Position numbers and translations under genes: made by a program. A stretch of 64,000 nucleotides of DNA. Source: Fredinandcohnia quinoae (lineage in GTDB: Bacteria; Bacillota; Bacilli; Bacillales; Bacillaceae_L). Positions 60,332-64,000 of this stretch are shown here, in pieces (the stretch's first letter is position 1; each line of letters starts with the position of its first letter). The notes beneath the pieces were generated by a model. It saw nothing but the letters and a program-made list of their open reading frames with translations, was not told where the DNA came from and ran no database searches. Where the stretch lies: contig NZ_JAKTTI010000010.1 of assembly GCF_022427965.1 (NCBI RefSeq), positions 43,273 to 107,272 of the forward strand, read 5' to 3'.

Positions 60332-61727
60332 TAATTTTGCCTCCTAATGCAGACAGCATAGGTTTAAACTTAATATTTGTTTCATTGTATTCACTCTCTG
60401 GTTCAGAATCACCGACAATTCCACACCCAGCAAATAAATATGCCTCATTCCCTTGAAGAAGACCTGAACGAATAGCAACCGCAAATTCTCCATTATCATG
60501 TGCATCAATCCAACCGATTGGGCTACCATACCAGCCACGGTCAAGAAGCTCGAGTTCTCTAATCTTTTCAATCGCTTTTTGTTGTGGTTGCCCCCCTAAA
60601 GCTGGAGTAGGATGCAGCTTTTTCACCATTTCTAGTAGCGAAACACCATCCTTGGAACGACCACTTACAGGCGTGAATAGATGTTGGATATCTCGCATTT
60701 TATAGATTCCCGGTTCATTTGGGGAAGTAATTTCTGTGCAAGCTCCTTGCATTGCTTCCTTTATCATTTGAACGACTACATCATGTTCAACAAGGTTTTT
60801 TTGATCACTTAATAGCTCATTTGCTAAACTTTCATCCTCAGATTGGGTTTTTCCCCTCTTAATCGAACCGGCAAGGCATGTTGTTAAAAACTCATCCTTT
60901 TCCTTTTTAATCAATCTTTCAGGTGAAGCACCTATGAAACACGATTCCCCATTTTCAAATGCAAATAAATAACTCATCGGTTGCTGTTCTTTAAGATTAG
61001 CCAACACACTCTCAGTTTTTATTGATTGTGAGAATAACACCCTAATTTCTCTAGCTAATACAATTTTTTCAACTTCCCCATCACGGACATTTTTAGCGGC
61101 TTCTTTAACTGAATCCATCCATTTTACCGGTTCTATTTCTGTTTTTTCAAACGGAAATTCTTCGGTGCGAATCTGTATTTTTACAGCAGCGGTAAGGAGA
61201 GTATCTTCTATTAAATCTATTTCACATTCATTGTCCATGTCTTGTTGACATACGACATTTGTTGTTAACCACGTTTTTCCATCTATGATTGATAACATAA
61301 ATAAAGGCAATACAAACTGAGCATCAGAAAAACGATCCCATAGGCCCGTTTTATCTTTCAATGGATCAAATGAAAAGCCCCCAAATAATAGCGGACCTGT
61401 TCCATACGGTGCATAGTTATCGACTACAATTTGATTTTTAATTAAGCGTTTCCAATCTGATTCTATCCGTCCAAATCGGTTTGTTGAACCATCATTTTTT
61501 ATCGTATATGCTTTTCCTAATCCGACCATAATTGTTTGATTAGTTGGGTCTGCCCAAAAAGTACGTTCACCTAGATAATCCTTTTTCCCAGCATCAAAGA
61601 ACAAAAGGGGGTCAATGTTCTTTATTTCTCTTACCCGACTAACGATGATTGGTGTAGACATTTCCTTCGAACGATTAATACCTTTTTGTATATAAGCTTT
61701 CATACTTCCTTGTTGAATCATAACCAA
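60315..61727 (-). CDS. menF: Isochorismate synthase MenF
   Basis: This enzyme of about 470 residues converts chorismate to isochorismate, the first committed step. C-terminal chorismate-binding signatures are KIVLAREI, CLAGSIKRG, PTPALGG, DRGWYGSPIG and AGCGIVGDSEPESEYNE. The TTG at 61727 is 7 bases after GGGGGG; the ATG at 61721 two codons on is also possible. It heads the minus-strand men operon, behind a promoter and a strong inverted repeat. Confidence 0.93.
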   Translation of the reverse strand: MVMIQQGSMKAYIQKGINRSKEMSTPIIVSRVREIKNIDPLLFFDAGKKDYLGERTFWADPTNQTIMVGLGKAYTIKNDGSTNRFGRIESDWKRLIKNQIVVDNYAPYGTGPLLFGGFSFDPLKDKTGLWDRFSDAQFVLPLFMLSIIDGKTWLTTNVVCQQDMDNECEIDLIEDTLLTAAVKIQIRTEEFPFEKTEIEPVKWMDSVKEAAKNVRDGEVEKIVLAREIRVLFSQSIKTESVLANLKEQQPMSYLFAFENGESCFIGASPERLIKKEKDEFLTTCLAGSIKRGKTQSEDESLANELLSDQKNLVEHDVVVQMIKEAMQGACTEITSPNEPGIYKMRDIQHLFTPVSGRSKDGVSLLEMVKKLHPTPALGGQPQQKAIEKIRELELLDRGWYGSPIGWIDAHDNGEFAVAIRSGLLQGNEAYLFAGCGIVGDSEPESEYNETNIKFKPMLSALGGKINEVDE

Positions 61728-61829
61728 ATCTAATCCCCCCGAAACCATTCCAACATGAATATTATGTTAATGTATGTTTTTTTCTAGTTTTATTATATCA
61801 TTTGCTTTCATATAAGCCTTGATTATTTT

Positions 61830-61894
61830 AATTAGAAATTATTTTTTAATAATAATTTCTAATTTAACATACACCGCTAAAATTACAGTGTCAA
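61830..61894 (-). promoter_or_regulatory. menF promoter with 14-bp inverted repeat in the leader
   Basis: On the minus strand a perfect TTGACA (61889-61894) and TATGTT (61866-61871) are 17 bases apart. Immediately at and below the start point lies a perfect inverted repeat with 14-base arms, AATTAGAAATTATT / AATAATTTCTAATT (61830-61864). It could be an operator or an RNA hairpin in the leader. The rest of the 61728-62079 gap has the menA promoter. Confidence 0.6.
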
Positions 61895-61993
61895 CAATCA
61901 TGATTCTACCATATCAATACGCCTTATGACCACTTACTTCCTATATAATATATAGAGATCATTCTCTCTAATGTCTTTTGACACATAAAACCA

Positions 61994-62022
61994 TTGACAC
62001 CCCTATATCAATTCACTAAACT
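61994..62022 (+). promoter_or_regulatory. Candidate promoter of menA
   Basis: TTGACA (61994-61999) is perfect; TAAACT (62017-62022) lies 17 bases downstream. A second TTGACA occurs at 61978. The assignment of the -10 is weak. Confidence 0.45.
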
Positions 62023-62079
62023 TTACTATGGACATACGTACACAATTTTACTGGTATATGGAAAGGAGAGAGTTAAATT

Positions 62080-63015
62080 ATGCAACCTCAAATCCAACCA
62101 AAACATAAACTTTCTAATAAAAATGCAAATGATTTTCAAGTTTGGTGGAGATTAATGCGACCGCATACCCTTACAGCGGCATTCGTTCCAGTATTAATAG
62201 GAACAGCGCTAGCTTTTTTAGATACAAGCATTGATATTCCATTATTTCTTATCATGCTTCTAGCATGCTTATTAATTCAAGCTGCAACAAATATGATCAA
62301 TGAATATTTCGATTATAAACGCGGTTTGGATCATGCTGAATCTGTTGGGATCGGTGGGACAATTGTACGAGACGGAATCAAGCCAAAGTTTATTTTGAAC
62401 CTTGCCTTTTCCTTTTTTGGTTTCGCAACATTGCTTGGAGTTTATATTTGTATGAATAGCAGCTGGTGGTTAGCCCTTGTTGGAACCATTTGTATGGCTG
62501 TTGGCTATTTATACACTGGTGGACCATTCCCAATTGCGTATACACCTTTTGGGGAGCTTGCTTCAGGATTTTTTATGGGACTTATTATTATTTTAATATC
62601 CTTCTTTATTCAAACGGGGACCGTTACTTCAACAAGTATCCTTGTCTCCATTCCAATTATGATCTTAGTTGGAGCGATTAATTTATCAAATAATATCAGG
62701 GACTTAGATGGAGATAAAGAGAATGGTCGGAAGACATTAGCCATTTTAATTGGAAGAAATAATGCAATTAAGTTTTTAGCAGCTAATTTTATTTTTTCTT
62801 ATGTGTGGACCGTTGTATTGGCTTTTACAGGTGTTGCACCGCTTTGGTCCCTGCTTGTATTATTAAGTATTCCAAAAGCCATTCAAGCAACAAAAGGATT
62901 TATCGGCAAATCGGAACCGATTCAGATGATGCCCGCTATGAAAGCAACAGCACAAACAAATACAATCTTCGGATTTTTATTATCAATTGGAATCTTTCTA
63001 AGCTACTATATCTAA
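62080..63015 (+). CDS. menA: 1,4-Dihydroxy-2-naphthoate prenyltransferase MenA
   Basis: This 311-residue UbiA-family membrane enzyme attaches the polyprenyl tail in menaquinone synthesis. The two Asp-rich motifs are NMINEYFDYKRGLD and NNIRDLDGDKENGR, with about nine hydrophobic segments. It is divergent from menF, giving shared control space, and is followed by a terminator. The ribosome site is AAAGGAGAG. Confidence 0.95.
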   Translation: MQPQIQPKHKLSNKNANDFQVWWRLMRPHTLTAAFVPVLIGTALAFLDTSIDIPLFLIMLLACLLIQAATNMINEYFDYKRGLDHAESVGIGGTIVRDGIKPKFILNLAFSFFGFATLLGVYICMNSSWWLALVGTICMAVGYLYTGGPFPIAYTPFGELASGFFMGLIIILISFFIQTGTVTSTSILVSIPIMILVGAINLSNNIRDLDGDKENGRKTLAILIGRNNAIKFLAANFIFSYVWTVVLAFTGVAPLWSLLVLLSIPKAIQATKGFIGKSEPIQMMPAMKATAQTNTIFGFLLSIGIFLSYYI

Positions 63016-63041
63016 ACACGGTCTATTAGACCGTGTTTTTT
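63016..63041 (+). terminator. Intrinsic terminator of menA
   Basis: ACACGGTC / GACCGTGT with a five-base loop is followed by TTTTT, directly after the stop. Confidence 0.88.
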
Positions 63042-63188
63042 ACTTTTACCGTATTATTTACACAATGGTTATGTGTTAACTCTGCAGCTTACGTTTTTTA
63101 TGATAAGAACAATTTTACAATTATGTTTTTGTTTTTTAAGCAAATAATAAGCACATGCCTACAATACATTTGGAAGGAGTGCTTGTAT

Positions 63189-63956
63189 ATGCTATCAAAG
63201 GAGCAATTATCAACCTTCCGTTCACAGTTGATAAAAGCAAAGCAAGGCGTTGAAGAACTATTAAAGAATAGCGACCATTACGACTTGGAAAATGCATCTG
63301 TTCATGAAACAATGGGGGAGTTATCTAATTACGATAATCATCCTGCTGATAACGGCTCTGCCCTATACGAAAGAGAGAAGGATATTGCCCTTAATGAACA
63401 TTCAGAGGAAGAACTGAAGGAAATTAATTACGCCTTACAAGCAATTGAAAATGGTTCATATGGGAAGTGTGAAGAATGTGGCAAAGATATACCAATCGAT
63501 CGACTAAAAGCCATTCCTACCACAACTTTTTGTATTGAACATAGCCCATCCCAAGTTACTTCCCATGTTCGACCAATTGAAGAGGAAATTTTATCACCTC
63601 CATGGGGGAAATTTGTATACGATGATCGGGATGCTGTCATGTTTGACGCTGAAGATTCTTGGCAGGATGTAGCAAGATATGGTACATCCGAATCGCCCTC
63701 TGACTTCGTTGATGCAGTTGATGATTACAATGAAACATATATCGAAGCAGATGAGCCAATAGGCTATGTTGAAGCTTATGAAAATTTTATTGGAACAGAT
63801 ATAGATGGAAAAAACATTACAATTTATCCAAATACGCAACATGAAATTTATGAAGATTCATTAGACGATGAAGGTTTAATGACCATTTGGGGGGATCTAC
63901 CTCCATATGAGATCGATCCCTATACGGAAGAAGAAGCTGAAGAAGAAATCGAGTAG
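63189..63956 (+). CDS. yteA: YteA-family sporulation protein (TraR/DksA zinc finger)
   Basis: The ATG at 63189 follows GGAAGGAG; the longer frame is rejected. The 255-residue protein starts with a DksA-like helical hairpin (residues ~5-85) and has the zinc finger CEECGKDI ... TTFCIEHS, in which the last ligand is His instead of Cys. The long acidic C-terminal half (EEAEEEIE end) is typical of YteA. YteA proteins are tied to sporulation in Bacillus; the molecular role is not known to me. Confidence 0.92.
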   Translation: MLSKEQLSTFRSQLIKAKQGVEELLKNSDHYDLENASVHETMGELSNYDNHPADNGSALYEREKDIALNEHSEEELKEINYALQAIENGSYGKCEECGKDIPIDRLKAIPTTTFCIEHSPSQVTSHVRPIEEEILSPPWGKFVYDDRDAVMFDAEDSWQDVARYGTSESPSDFVDAVDDYNETYIEADEPIGYVEAYENFIGTDIDGKNITIYPNTQHEIYEDSLDDEGLMTIWGDLPPYEIDPYTEEEAEEEIE

Positions 63957-63959
63957 AGT

Positions 63960-63985
63960 GAACGAATCGGAATTTTGATTCGTTC
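63960..63985 (+). terminator. Hairpin after yteA
   Basis: GAACGAATC / GATTCGTTC is a perfect nine-base stem three bases past the yteA stop codon. No T-tract follows, so termination is uncertain. Confidence 0.5.
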
Positions 63986-64000
63986 GACCCTCTCACACCA

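Overview
The window is a low-GC Bacillaceae chromosome segment. Shine-Dalgarno sites are strong, many starts are TTG or GTG, and leuS carries a T-box and metK a SAM-I riboswitch. From about 21.7 kb to the right end the gene content follows the yt/men neighbourhood of Bacillus subtilis, as I remember it: leuS, a YttB-like MFS, ytzC, ytqAB, ytpB, ytoA, metK, pckA, ytmA, ytlACD, ytkD, dps, luxS, ytjA, ytiB, mnt/ytg, the men genes and yteA. Species cannot be fixed from sequence alone. The nitrite reductase points to a facultatively denitrifying Bacillus relative.

Region by region. 1-9.2 kb is a beta-galactoside unit on the minus strand: lipoprotein binding protein, two permeases, LacZ, a GH63-like glycosidase, a DMT exporter and the start of a LacI-type repressor. 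A palindrome overlaps its promoter. 9.5-19.5 kb is an accessory stretch of mostly single genes: DIP1984 protein, CPBP protease, YebC2/YeeI, PAF-acetylhydrolase-like hydrolase, aminoglycoside nucleotidyltransferase-like protein, peptidase E, rhodanese, DUF2087 protein and M42 aminopeptidase. 19.8-24.5 kb holds brnQ and T-box-controlled leuS. Two different tandem arrays, both with a 20-bp period, lie on either side of leuS.

25-29.8 kb is the most distinctive part. A lipoprotein copper nitrite reductase gene (nirK) sits behind an Fnr-type site and is followed by nosD, nosL, nosY and nosF. These are copper-delivery and maturation genes normally tied to nitrous oxide reductase, yet no nosZ is present here. 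The block lies between leuS and a YttB-like gene, which I recall as near neighbours in B. subtilis, so it looks like an insertion into conserved backbone. A hairpin-rich intergenic element separates nirK from nosD.

29.8-47.6 kb is housekeeping backbone: radical SAM YtqA, methyltransferase YtqB, tetraprenyl-beta-curcumene synthase, metK, pckA, an ABC importer, a PAS-PAS-GGDEF diguanylate cyclase, Nudix YtkD, Dps, LuxS and YidD. 47.6-54 kb is rich in metal homeostasis: carbonic anhydrase, Zur-box-linked ZnuA, a PCYCGC lipoprotein, a ZIP transporter, and an Mn/Zn ABC system behind an MntR-like box. 54.1-63 kb carries seven menaquinone genes, menF-D-H-B-E-C on the minus strand and menA divergent, then the YteA/DksA-like sporulation protein. 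Menaquinone would supply electrons for the respiratory reduction that NirK implies.

Coordinates and starts were set by eye from Shine-Dalgarno spacing, so several differ from the longest open frame. No database search was possible.
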